Shown here piece by piece: positions 20,493 through 31,833 of a DNA stretch of 64,000 nucleotides. The DNA comes from Hydnum rufescens UP504 (taxonomy: Eukaryota > Basidiomycota > Agaricomycetes > Cantharellales > Hydnaceae). Numbering within the stretch: the first letter of the stretch is position 1; every line of letters begins with the position of its first letter. Where the stretch lies: positions 69,635-133,634 of the forward strand of contig MU129070.1 of NCBI GenBank assembly GCA_014904985.1, given 5' to 3'. The notes under the pieces were generated by a model, which searched no databases, had not been told where the DNA came from, and saw nothing but the letters and a program-made list of their open reading frames with translations. The translations under genes were made by a program, and so were the position numbers.

Positions 20493-22705
20493 ATGCTCAG
20501 ACTCTCTCGCCCCGCTAACTGGGCCCGACGTCGTTCAGGCCTTGATGGCTCATCTCGACGTGTGATCTCTAATACCGCAAAACCACTTGCAGCAGGAGCA
20601 GCACCTAGCGCGTCAGTTCAGATGAAATAAAGATTTCTGCCAGACTTCACTCATTTTACGCATTTTAGACGCCCCACATCTGCCCCCACTTTCAACCAAT
20701 CGCCCGCTCGCCAGAATGCCCCGCACCTCTTCTTTCTGGAGCAGTTCCCGCGTTGGACCATTCGTTCATCGGAATGTCAGGAGGGGAAATTTTTCATGAG
20801 ATGATGCTTCGCCACGGCGTCAAACACATTTTCGGTTATCCGGGTGGCGCCATCCTCCCCGTGTTTGATGCGATCTACAATTCGAAACATTTCGACTTCG
20901 TACTTCCCCGTCATGAGCAAGGAGCCGGTCACATGGCGGAGGGCTACGCTCGTGTGTCTGGAAAGCCTGGCGTTGTATTGGTCACTTCCGGACCGGGAGC
21001 CACCAACGTGATCACTCCTCTACAGGACGCCCTAAGTGATGGTGTACCTCTTGTCGTATTTTGTGGCCAAGTGGCAACATCTGCAATTGGCTCCGATGCC
21101 TTCCAAGAGGCAGACGTCGTTGGTATTTCGCGGAGCTGCACCAAGTGGAATGTGATGGTGAAGGATATCACTGAACTTCCTCGACGTATCAATGAAGCAT
21201 TTAAAATCGCCACTTCTGGTCGACCTGGCCCCGTCCTCGTTGATTTACCAAAAGACATCACTGCCGGTATCCTGCGCACACCACTGCCATTCAAGGCAAC
21301 TACTCCCGGAGCGAACCTGGGTTTACCAGACAACCCTCTCCGTACCCCTGGATCGACCGACCATGCTCTCATCCGGCAGGCCGCCGACCTCATCAATCAG
21401 GCAAATCGCCCCCTCATTTACGCTGGAAATGGCGTTCTATCCTCTCCACAAGGACCTGTACTCCTCCGAAAACTATCCCAGGAAGGAAACATACCCGTTA
21501 CGACCACTCTCCAAGGACTGGGCGCGTTCGACGAGCTCGATGACCGCAGTTTGCACATGCTTGGGATGCATGGTAGCGCCTATGCGAATCTTGCGATGCA
21601 GGCTGCCGATGTCATCATTGCACTTGGTGCGCGTTTCGACGACCGAGTTACTGGGAAAGTGGACAGTGCGCCCACAACTTGCTTTCTCCGGTTGTATGTC
21701 ATATTGATATGCATGGTACCTAGGATTTGCCCCGGGCGCCCATGCAGCGGCTCTAGAAGGTCGCGGTGGTGTTATCCACTTTGAGATTATGCCCAAGAAC
21801 ATCAACAAGGTCCTCGATGCCCAGATTCCAATCCTTGGGGACGTGGTCACGAACCTTGCTCACCTCGTTCCCCTTATTCGGCCCTCGTCCCGTGAAGAAT
21901 GGTTTAGAGACATCCGGAAATGGAAAACCTCGTATCCATTTACCTTTTACGCTAGTGAGGGAGGAGCCCGTATGAAGCCGCAGGAAGTGATCGAGGAACT
22001 CGACCGACAGACCGCGAATAACAAGGAAGATGTTATCATTTCTACTGGTGTTGGGCAACATCAGATGTGGGCGGCGCAACATTTTCGATGGCGGCACCCC
22101 CGCACTATTGTCACTTCGGGAGGACTGGGCACTATGGGCTTCGGTCTGCCCGCTGCTATCGGCGCTAAGGTTGCTGCCCCAGACAAGATTGTCGTGGACA
22201 TTGATGGGGATGCTTCATTCAGCATGACGGCCATGGAGCTTGCAACGGCATCACAGTACAACATCGGCGTGAAAGCCCTTATTCTCAACAACGATTTCCA
22301 AGGCATGGTAGTGCAGTGGCAAGGTGTGGCTTTTGGAGGCTTCGGCCACATGGCCCATGCTGACCGTTTCTCTTTTCAAGATCTCTTCTATGAGGCACGC
22401 TATTCTCACACCCGCATGACAAATCCGGATTTCGTCCTACTCGCCAAAGCTATGGGTGTGCATGCCATACGATGCACTACGCTTGAAGAATTGCCTGCTG
22501 CTATGGCCGAATTTTTGGCCTATGACGGCAACAAGCCAATTGTGCTCGAATGCAAAGTGGACAAAGCGGAGCATGTGTTCCCAATGGTTAGCCTTTTTAT
22601 ACACTATTTTCGATGTACATCGCTGCTAATATTCCCCTGGTCTAGGTTCCTGCTGGAAAAGCTCTTCATGAGCAACTGTTACATCCTAAGCTTAGGTCGA
22701 CATGA
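20493..22705 (+). CDS. ILV2: Acetolactate synthase (acetohydroxyacid synthase), catalytic subunit, mitochondrial
   Basis: ATG at 20493 gives an Arg-rich mitochondrial presequence (MLRLSRPANWARRRSGLDG). An intron at 20616-20668 leads into the body. The TPP-dependent core shows HIFGYPGGAILPVFDA, LPRHEQGAGHMAEGYAR, the pyrimidine-binding region, then after an intron at about 21670-21725 PGAHAAALEGRGGVIHFE. The TPP/Mg site is DIDGDASFSMTAMELATA...NND. QGMVVQWQG includes the Trp that lines the herbicide channel. A third intron near 22587-22645 joins HVFPM to VPAGKALHEQLLHP. It makes 2-acetolactate/2-aceto-2-hydroxybutyrate for valine, leucine and isoleucine synthesis. Alternative use of the first acceptor would change only the presequence. 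Confidence 0.95.
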
Positions 22706-23755
22706 CGGTGTGAGATTGGCTATTTAATGGTCTCGTATGTCTCTTCTCAGTATGTTAGATTCTTCGCTACTCAAAGGCGCCCACTGGGATATGGGGATTT
22801 GCCAACAATGAACGCCACGCCTAATAGTGATGCTATATCTTAGAAATCGTAGGGAAAACAAAAACCAATAAGTCTTGACTTCGCCGAGGCGTATGAAGGG
22901 AGTGGAAGCCATCAATGTTGCTCCTATTAGGGAGCTCATACCCAGGGTATCAGGCCTACTGGACGTAATACAGGAATCATGCATTCGATAGATATATATT
23001 GAAGATGGAACATCGCCGTGGGAAACAATTGAATCTTGAAATTAAGTCAGTACAAGGATTCTGCATTATAGCGTCTGGGTGGACCAAGGGCTCATCACAG
23101 GCACTTTGGAGTCGTCGAATTGACTGGAGCCCACGATTAAATCTAGCAAAATCTTTCGCGCCACAGTGGTTGCCGACCTGTAGGAGAAAAGCACAGATTC
23201 AGCAATGTCTTGTCTCCTCCCTCCCCTCAGGAAATAGTATATCTATCGTTTTCCCAGTAGGCTAATAACCAAAACATTCACGAAGAAATGATGGAATGTT
23301 CGTCGAAGCTACCGGTCTTCGAGATCCACGGAGGAATACAGTCCTTTTACATTTCGGAAGCCCAGACTAGCCCAAGCACTTCAACGTTTCGGCAAGATAC
23401 GTCACGATCTGTGTCACAACCCATGGTCTTGACTTATTGCAAGTTTCTGGACAAGACAATACTGTATGGGATCAACCTGGCCAGTTTCTATGAAGAGTCT
23501 TCTTCCAGCCTTCCGAAGTTTGTAGGGTGTTCTCACTTCTAGTGATTTGCCTCTGGGAACATGTAATTAGTATATATTCTACATGGGTATATTTCTGTCG
23601 GACGATCTATTTTGTCCTCCGCCCTTTCCTCTTTTACAAGTGTCTTGTGTAATTAGCGGGTATGAGAAATTCACGTGATACATTTGTCTCCGGCGTTGAA
23701 TCAACATCCACCAACACCGACTTCTTTTCACGTCCCCATCGATTTGGTGGGCCCA
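22706..23755. other. ILV2-SGO1 intergenic region
   Basis: Only short unconvincing reading frames on both strands. No RNA, repeat or domain was recognised. The promoter of the shugoshin gene is expected in the last 200 bp. Confidence 0.4.
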
Positions 23756-26241
23756 ATGGCCTCTCGTCGTGAGTCTCGCGCACATTCTACTGGGCTCAAT
23801 ACCCTTCAGGAATTTGAAAATTGCGAGTATACTGCACTTAGAACTGCGCCATATGATTGACCCAGAGCATCTTTCACAGTGCGAAAGACATTCAAAGCCT
23901 CTAATGACCGCCTCGCCAAGTAAGCGTGTGAACACAGCCAAGTTACTAATTTAATGCGAGCCAATTTGTTTCTCAGAAAGAACAACGAACTTCTAGGACA
24001 ACTCAGTTTACTCAACAAGCAGCTGCAGGATAGCGCTGCCGAAAATTTTGAATTACGCGGCGCCTTGTTCGCACTGCAACGGCAGAGCAATTCTGATAAG
24101 AGTAGGATCCTCGTGTTCGAGCGAGAGCGACAAAGTATGTTGGACCTGGTGGATGAGACAACGCGTGCTGTCAGTCGCCACATTCTCCATGGCAAAAGGT
24201 TTCGCGAACGTTATAATCTTTCTCATTTCCATTGAATGTAGAATGATTGGGCTCGAAAGAACTTGGCATCTCTAAGACGCTCGTTTGACTTGTTGGAGAA
24301 AGGTGCGTTCCACCAACGCATCTGGTTCCCTGTGATAAGGGTATATTGACACTGGGTGCTTCTGCAGAGCCCGCGCCACCACCCATCGTTATTCCAGCCG
24401 TAAACCGACCTCGCTCCTCAATTTCTTCTGCTGTGGTTGTATCTAAACCTCCTGATATGGATCTCATCCATGAGGTAGATTCCGAAGACGAAACGGCCCT
24501 TCATACGAGCAACAAAGAGCGTTCCTCCGGGCAGAAGCCTCTCTCTGTTGTCTCTCGCTTTGCTACGGCTTCTGTGACAAATCCGATAGAAACACGCGTG
24601 GAGATGCCAACCCTATCTTCTACTCCTGCTTCATCATCTCGTACTTCCATACGCAGACCTATCCGCCGCCAATCAGGGCTTCTGAGTCCCTCTGAGTTCA
24701 GACCCTGGTCATCATCTTCCCCACCATCCTCTCCTGTGCAAGAAGTTCCCAACGGCGTCAACAATGGCGATGGGTTCACCGAATTTGACGCGCTAGCCCC
24801 GATATCTACTAATGTATCAACCCCGGATCACGTTGTCTCAACTCGTATGAAAGACAAGGGCAAGCGAAAAGTCACTCCCAATGTCGCTGCAGCATCTAAT
24901 CCTCCACCGGAGCAAGAACAACGAAACGAGGAATTCATCGATCGGGCACAGCAGCTGCATGACTTGACGAATTCACCACCCCCAACAAACCGGAGCATCG
25001 TGGAACGACGAAGTAGAAAGAATCTTGTGGCTACTGTGTTATCTGAACAGCCTGAAGGCCAAGACAGCACCGCTGCTTTGGCTCCGCGTCCACGTACAGA
25101 GCGGCGGAGAAAAGTCCCATCTATCGTCATCGATGAGGATGCTGAGATCGATGATCGAGGTTAGTATTCATGATATTCACCATGATAATCATGTTGTCCT
25201 TATATCGGACTTCCCTTCTAGGCCGAAATATTGCCCCAGAGTTAGAAGGACGTAAACCATCAGCGAAGGAAGAAGATCTTGTTATCATCCCGACAGCAAC
25301 ATTGGCACGTCCCTCTCGGCCTCATTCACCCATCCCCCTAGCACACATTCAACTCCCTACGGCCTCGCATGGGGATGGAGGCCGAGAACGGCGGGTCCGC
25401 AAGAGCATCAACTATGCCGAACCAAAACTGAATACGTGAATACGTCCTAATACTATTTCGTGGATGCTTTTGATCTGAAGCCCTTGCCGTTCTGATCCAG
25501 GAAAATGCGGAAGCCAGATGGATATGGCACATCCTCAGGTGGTCGATTGTCCTCTAGCGTATCTGGAGCCCCCTCCTCTTCCTCGTCCCCTCCTCCTTTG
25601 AGCGACCCTGTTCCCGTGCCTACACGGAAGCGGCGTCTTTCAGCTGATGCGAATCCCAATCCCCCTGCTCCTTCTTCATCCCCCATGGGTGACGTGGATG
25701 AGCCCAGGAATGCCGTGGAACGAGAACGAGAGCGAGAACGTCTCAGAGCAAACAAACGCGCGTTCGTCGAGGAAGATGATTACGAGGATGTCCATGCGAG
25801 CACCGCCGTAACGAGTAAGAACATGAATACGGTTACGACCATGAATACAAGCGGAACCACAATTTCTGGGAGAGCGGGAGAGAATGGGGTGGACTTGAAT
25901 GGGCATGGTCTTTGGCATGATTCATCTCGTGCCAAGTCGGGAATCAAGGCATTGTCGAGGCGCCAGTCTAGTTCCGCACTTGATCCCCAACTCCCGCGGG
26001 CTTCCCAATGGTTGCTGATGCTGTCCCAAGTACTATGGCAAGAAAGCGCAAGACACCATCAGGTGTTGTGGCTCCGATCTCGGATGACGAAGAAGAGCCA
26101 GATGTTGAGGCGGATGCATACGATGATGGTGGTGACGACGCCGACGACGACGATTTTCGACTCCCACTTGGGATTTCAGGGAGAAAAAAGACTACATCAA
26201 GAAGTCGGGGATTAGGTTCCAGTGCCAACGGGCGAAGGTAG
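23756..26241 (+). CDS. SGO1: Shugoshin, centromeric cohesin protector
   Basis: ATG at 23756 (MASRRESRAHSTGLNTLQEF). The first intron (23823-23879) has a GC donor, joining FEN to LRKTFKASNDRLAK. The next exons form the N-terminal coiled coil (NNELLGQLSLLNKQLQDSAAE, which binds PP2A-B' in the family) and a RRSFDLLEK helix. A long Ser/Thr/Pro-rich middle follows. The C-terminal shugoshin motif is split by an intron: RERRVRKSINYAEPKLNT then KMRKPDG. This basic motif binds phosphorylated histone H2A at centromeres. After about 26000 the natural continuation is a frame with an acidic ISDDEEEPDVEAD stretch ending at 26241, reached only by a one-base shift; the unshifted frame stops at 26215. Confidence 0.85.
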
Positions 26242-26408
26242 CTCTCTAGAGGCATTGTACTAGAATGATATTCCATATCCACGGCTGATCGCATGTGTAT
26301 TTTACTTTGGATCACGGAGCAATGCGTGTGTTGTTTATGTCGAGGGCGAGTTGTTTGGTAGTGTTTCTCCTCCCTCGATTTGATGCCACCTAAGGCTATC
26401 TTCAAAGT

Positions 26409-28603
26409 ATGTCTGTGCCCGCTGAATCTGCCGCAGCCAAGGTTTGTTTCTGGAATCAGTCACGACCTTCTTTTCCACTATAAACCAATTTCCTTTCAGC
26501 GTTTTGTAAAGTCTCGTGGAAACCCACTTCTAGTTCACTTCCACAAGAGCGTGCCCGACGTTTGCCTGCGTGATTTTCGCCGTACCGTTAAGGCGAGATG
26601 ATTACCCCTTCCCCGACAGCAAAAACTCTGACACTCCTGAATTTATCAACATGTAGAGGGGTGGTGGGATGATCGAACAGAACGAAGGTGACGCGGATGT
26701 GATCGTTATAGGACCCGACGGTTTGCGTGTGCACCAAAGCTACAAACGTGACCCGAGTGTCAAAGTAGTCGACTTGGGCTGGGTTCATAGAACGGGGGAC
26801 CTTGCCGAGAACATCCCATTGCCAAAACCAAAGAGAGACCCTGCAAAGTGAGTGCCCCGGTGTCACCCTAGAATTTTGGACGTCTCCACATGTCTCCGTT
26901 CCGTGCTTCTGATTATGAACTGAACGCATTTCTTCTGGGTATCAAGTCCATTTAACAAGACTGACCAAGAACACCTCGCCTTGTACCTCGCTCGGCGTCT
27001 CCCCGAGATCGCACAAGGTGGTCGTTTGGGGCTCAAAGTCTACCGTGAGCTACTGGCACCAGAAGCAGTGCGTACGACTTCCGTCTTGCGTCCTTTTGTC
27101 TTTTTCTCAGTCTCTGGGCAGGCCCACCTGTACCCATGGGCGTACCATCACACAGCAGAATCGTGGCGCGGTCTTTATAGAAACAACAAGCAGGCAATAG
27201 ACGTTCGGATCGAGCGCATTGTAATGCGCAATCCCGGCTTCCTCACTTCTAAATTGAGAATGCCGTTTTCAAGAATAGAGAGGCACAGGGGGAAGACACG
27301 TTTCAATGCGCCGGATAAAGCGGTGTCAGATGAAGAAGAGGAGAATGACGCTGTTGAAGGGGAGCGATCAGTCGAGGAACCGAGGGATGAGAGCCCTATA
27401 GACGGCGGTTCTTCAAGATCATCGAGTCTAGTCCCATGGAGCGATAAGGGGAAATCCAGGCAAGTATTGTTATCTATTCTAAGCTTCACATTCTGAATCA
27501 TACGGTTGGGCGCCGTTCTCCAGAGCCGAAGATATGCTCACACAACGCACCGATGTGACATTGGTGAACTCGACCCAGAGGGGTGCGATCTACTCGCCTA
27601 ATCGAGCAGATGAATTGTTGTCGACCAGACAATATCGTCAGAGCCACCCATCGACAAGTCAGTTAAGATCCTCATCCAAAAGATCGCAGGCACGAACTGT
27701 ATCTTCAACGCCATCGTGGGTGGACCTGTCTGCTGGGTCTTCGCGGCAATCCATACCAGCAAAATCGTTCAAGCAACCTCTCAAAATTTTCCCCGCTCCA
27801 TCCAAAGGCGCCAGAGCTCTTCACGTACAGGACCAACGCCCCCAGCCCCCCGGAGGATCCTCGAGGATAGTGACGATGAATCTCCCCAAGAGACCGTCGA
27901 TTTGCTGGACTCAGACGACCAGCGGACAGAGGAGGTATTGACGCAGGCGAAGCGACCCTACCACAGTGTGGGGCGAGAACCCACCCCAGCGAGGCTTGAG
28001 AGTAGAGCCCGCACAAAGAAGGCACGCGTGGATCGACAAGGTCGCGACATTGAACCCCTGAATAATACTCCTGCCGGTACATCCCATGTCTCCCTTCAAA
28101 AACAACATGCCGTCCATACGGTGGTCTTTAATCATCGAAAGAGACACCCTGGTCTCCGAAGTCCTACTTCTTCAGACAACATCAGGTCACAACCTTTATT
28201 TCTTCCCCAGAACATTCCACCAGCTACAGCGAACGTGGCCGTCCACTCTCCAGCCGGAAGTCTTACCTATAACCGTCTCCCTACGCGCGTTCAGACCCTC
28301 GGTGTAGTCGGCGACGCCGACCCATATGCCCAGTATGATCCGCTTATCGCTGCGACGCTACGCCAACTCCAACAAAGGTACGAATTTGTCCCCGAAGAAA
28401 TCATTCAGCAGTACGAAGACGCCGGAGAAAACTTTGGAGAGACTGAGGAGAGACTGAAACGGAATCGCGATACCATAATGAACGTGGACTTGCAGTCTGA
28501 GGTGTCGGCACCTGTTTCTGCCGAGTCGTTGGAAACCTTCACGCCAGCCCCGGGCACTAAAGCTTGGGAAATGCGCCAGGCTATGGACACACCTCGTTCC
28601 TGA
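26409..28603 (+). CDS. RAP1-like telomeric protein (BRCT-like plus Rap1-type Myb domain)
   Basis: ATG at 26409 with a 33-nt first exon. Exon 2 gives FVKSRGNPLLVHFHKSVPD. Exon 3 gives GGGMIEQNEGDADVIVI and DPSVKVVDLGWVHRTGDL, a BRCT-like fold. Next comes a Rap1-type Myb helix set: DQEHLALYLARRLPEIAQGG, YRELLAPEA, and after an intron YPWAYHHTAESWRGLYRNN. The remainder is long, Ser/Pro/Arg-rich and acidic (RILEDSDDESPQETVDLLDSD), ending LETFTPAPGTKAWEMRQAMD. Rap1 joins shelterin at telomeres. Two introns (26593-26656 and 27460-27523) have GC donors. Between about 27780 and 27830 the frame must shift by one base to stay protein-like. Family call is inferred from domain order. Confidence 0.65.
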
Positions 28604-29640
28604 CCGGTACACTGCACTTAAATAGGTTATTGACATCGACAGCTCATCGGGTCAAACACTTTGGATTGTCTCCTTCGAGTTTATATATCCTGTCATGGGA
28701 TATCCCTCTACCTCTTGATTGTGTTTGATTTTTCCTGCGAGGAATGAGATAAGGACCATGTTGACCATAGCGGAAAGGCCGCATTTGACTTATTTTCCCT
28801 TACTTCCAACTCGTATAATCGCCTTTCATGAATCAACTTCAAACACACTTCGCAATGCGAAGCGGTGGTTGTGATTATGACATGACTGTAAATGCTCATG
28901 TCTTTGCACTGCCGCTCCTCAATGGTTGTACTCCGTTTCTTGCATCATATCCAGCCTTGCAGGTGGATATCCTGGTGTCCTATAGGTTCAAATTCGTATG
29001 TGCCATCGTTTTATTCTATGTATTTCTGCAGCTAACATGATATGTCACCGACAACAGACAGCAATGCATATGGTACAACAAACTATGGATTCAGGGCTTG
29101 GAATTTCGTTGGTTTTAAGTTCTTTGCCGTTTTAGGTGATATCTTTCACCCAGACGTGGGACTATTTTGCCATGTCAAGGTTTTCCTTGATATTCCGGGA
29201 TCTAGAGCGGCTTCTCAAAACGGGTACACTTGGTCGTTCTGCCCTCAAGCAGCATACAAAATCTCCGTCCCAACTTCCTGTATTTTGGCGGAGTTATGAT
29301 GTGGGCGCGAGGCGGGCACAGAACACCGTTTTCTTTTTCACGTGGGTCCTCGACTGATAGTTTCTCCGATCCTCTGTCACATATGCGAACCGACGACTCG
29401 ATCTAGCTACTAAAGAATAAGCTAACTTCGGGTGGCCATTGCCGCGCATTCATATACCCAGTTCGCGACATCCATGGCTGGGTCTTCTCCTGGTCGTTAT
29501 CCCACTAGCTCTCATGTGATACATGATGTAAGTCCTACATTCTTTAGTCGTTCTCTTGGGATCAGTGTGACATATATCTTCTTAGGGGTTGTGAGCTCCG
29601 ATTCAGAACTCTGTCACTTCAGAGGCAACAAATAGCAGGT
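28604..29640. other. Intergenic region
   Basis: No gene was recognised; small frames on both strands lack motif or splice support. It may hold the first exon and promoter of the unknown gene that follows. Confidence 0.4.
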
Positions 29641-29646
29641 GTCTAT

Positions 29647-30595
29647 GTTCGGACACGCCATTTTGGCTCAGGAATTCTTAGTCCAAGTGACACCGGAAGC
29701 CGGGTTCCAAGTTAGCCCTTCTTTCCCTTCGCTTATCAAAATGACACACTAAATGTATAGTTAGTGAGCATACGGAGGTACAGCAAGCTACGCCTCCATC
29801 GACTAGTTCCGCCGGCACTGCCACTACAGTACCGGAGACATCACCACTACCCCAATCACCAGTATTACCAGTCCCCGTCAGTGCCTGGAACCATGCTATT
29901 CTGAACAGCCCTACCGCAACCGCACCCGGCTCGGTCTGTGTCGGTGTCTCACCCTTCACCCTTGGTCTTCAACTGTTACCTACTAGGGAAACAGTCAAGT
30001 TGCTTACAGCTTACAACGGCCAGCTATGGACCACCGAATGGTTGGCTGAGGCTGATGTCCCTGGTGTCCCCGGGGGTTCGTTACGTCCATTTCCTTCGAG
30101 GGTTAGAATTAATGAAACAATGTTATATATGTAGCGGCATTTGGGTTCTAGAGGAGTTGTCTATGATCCCCTTCACATCGTTCCCGCTGAGGTGTTTTAT
30201 TTCAGATTCAAGATTCATGCTCTATTTCATACTGTGTCTCGTACCAGTCAATAAGCGATCGTTCTGTACATTCCTTATTGTACTCAGGATGTGGCCTTCC
30301 TTACATGGTGTTGTTACTTTGTGTTGGTGGCCTTCTCCGGCAACGCCCGACGTCAAAACACCACCAAATCCTGTGCTACATCTTTGATATCTGTTTTCGA
30401 TCTACAGGTATTCTGAATATGTACGAAGCAAGAAGTATTTCTGATCTGGTTCCTCCACTCCATTAGCTTGAAATCTCGAAAGCCACAGCTAAGTCGGGAC
30501 TCGTGTTCAACGTAAATGAGTGGGGTATGTCGCCATCTCCTCTTACTTTCAAATATGACACCGTCTTTCCTGTGCCCGATCAACTAGTACAATAG
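29647..30595 (+). CDS. Unrecognised multi-exon gene
   Basis: Several open stretches join with good GT-AG junctions: FGHAILAQEFLVQVTPEAGF near 29650-29710, a Thr/Pro/Ser linker then LLTAYNGQLWTTEWLAEADV at 29990-30060, VVYDPLHIVPAE at 30155-30190, then an intron to DVAFLTWCCYFVLVAFSG at 30285-30345, and after another intron SKATAKSGLVFNVNEWG. It stops at a TAG at 30593-30595, immediately before the Rho GTPase gene. The start is not fixed and the frame at the 29710-29760 junction is uncertain. No family was recognised; one hydrophobic segment could be a membrane helix. Confidence 0.4.
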
Positions 30596-31534
30596 TCCGC
30601 GCTCTTCGCATCAACGAAACTCATACACGCACCACGCCGTCGGTTCCTCAACATCTTTCCGGTCCAGTGGTGGCGTCCAACAGCAATCGAGCGCGTCTAG
30701 ACCTGCTCGGAAACCCGATGTCAAGAAGAAATTGGTCGTAGTGGGAGATGGTGGGTGTGGTAAAGTGAGAAGGCTTACGACCCCGTATAATTTGCGATGG
30801 TTGATCCCGGGACACACCCACTTGTCCAGACGTGTCTGTTGATAGTGTACGCGGAGAATCGATTTCCCGAGGTGCGTTCTTGGTATTACAAGTTCACATA
30901 TGCGTTGTGTCGCCTACCAGCTCTCTTATAATGTCGAATCATGGGTGACGAACATTACTTACGAAGATGCCTTTTCTCCACAGGCATATATCCCTACGGT
31001 ATTCGAGAATTACGTGACGCAAGTGTCATTTGAGGGCAAGGAGATAGAGCTTGCACTATGGGACACGGCAGGCCAAGAAGAATACGATCGGCTGCGGCCA
31101 CTCAGCTATCCTGAAAGCGATGTCATCCTCATCGTATTCTCAATTGACTTTCCTGTCAGCCTCGGGAATGTGCAAGATAAGGTATGTCATCTACAGCTTA
31201 TTTAGAATGAAAAACTAACTTCTGGTGGTTTTTCTGCGAATAGTGGTATCCCGAGGTCGCACATTTCTGCGAAGGGACCCCACTTCTCCTCGTAGGGACG
31301 AAAATCGACCTTCGAAAAGATGAACAAACACGCCGCATGCTCGGTGCGCAGGGACAAACCACCGTGACCCCCGAACAAGGGCAGGCTGTCGCGAAAGAGA
31401 TCGGCGCAAAATACATGGAATGCAGCGCCAAGACGGGTCAGGGCGTGCACGATGTATTCAACGCGGCACTCAAGGAGGGCCTGAGGGTCAAATGGGGCCA
31501 GAAGATGAAGAAGAGACGATGTGTTGTGATATGA
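30586..31534 (+). CDS. Rho-family small GTPase, Rho4/Rho2-like
   Basis: A Ser/Arg-rich N-terminal extension precedes the GTPase: [13 protein letters not shown], intron, [14 protein letters not shown], intron, [13 protein letters not shown] (effector loop), [53 protein letters not shown]. It ends KKRRCVVI: polybasic stretch plus CVVI box for geranylgeranylation. Rho GTPases of this group direct polarity, septation and wall synthesis at the plasma membrane. The first intron splits the P-loop exactly between GCGK and T. Strong similarity to Rho4 in the switch II region and the long N-terminus favours Rho4, but Rho2 is possible. The N-terminal exon start is unresolved; upstream sequence runs into the preceding gene's stop. 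Confidence 0.85.
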
Positions 31535-31833
31535 ATTTGCCATTAATATGTTTCGTTGCCCCTCATGCCTTCTTTCGCACGTCTACATCCCCAGCATAAC
31601 TGCATGCACCATCTCCCGAATTGTCTATCTATCAATTGCTTTGTTTCATCTTCATCCTTGTGTGTGCGAGTGAGATGGGTTGCCTCTTCAGACTACATAA
31701 AACTACAACACGCAACCGTGATTTGCTCTATGTACACTATCATCCAATTTCAATGGCGTGTATGATATGACCCAGCAAGAGGATCGCAGTTCTCGTAAAC
31801 ATGAAGACCTACTCTATCTCGTACAATACACCA

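Noticed and set aside
24501..24779. Minus-strand frame opposite SGO1
   Set aside because: Antisense to the Ser/Pro-rich shugoshin exon; no independent evidence.
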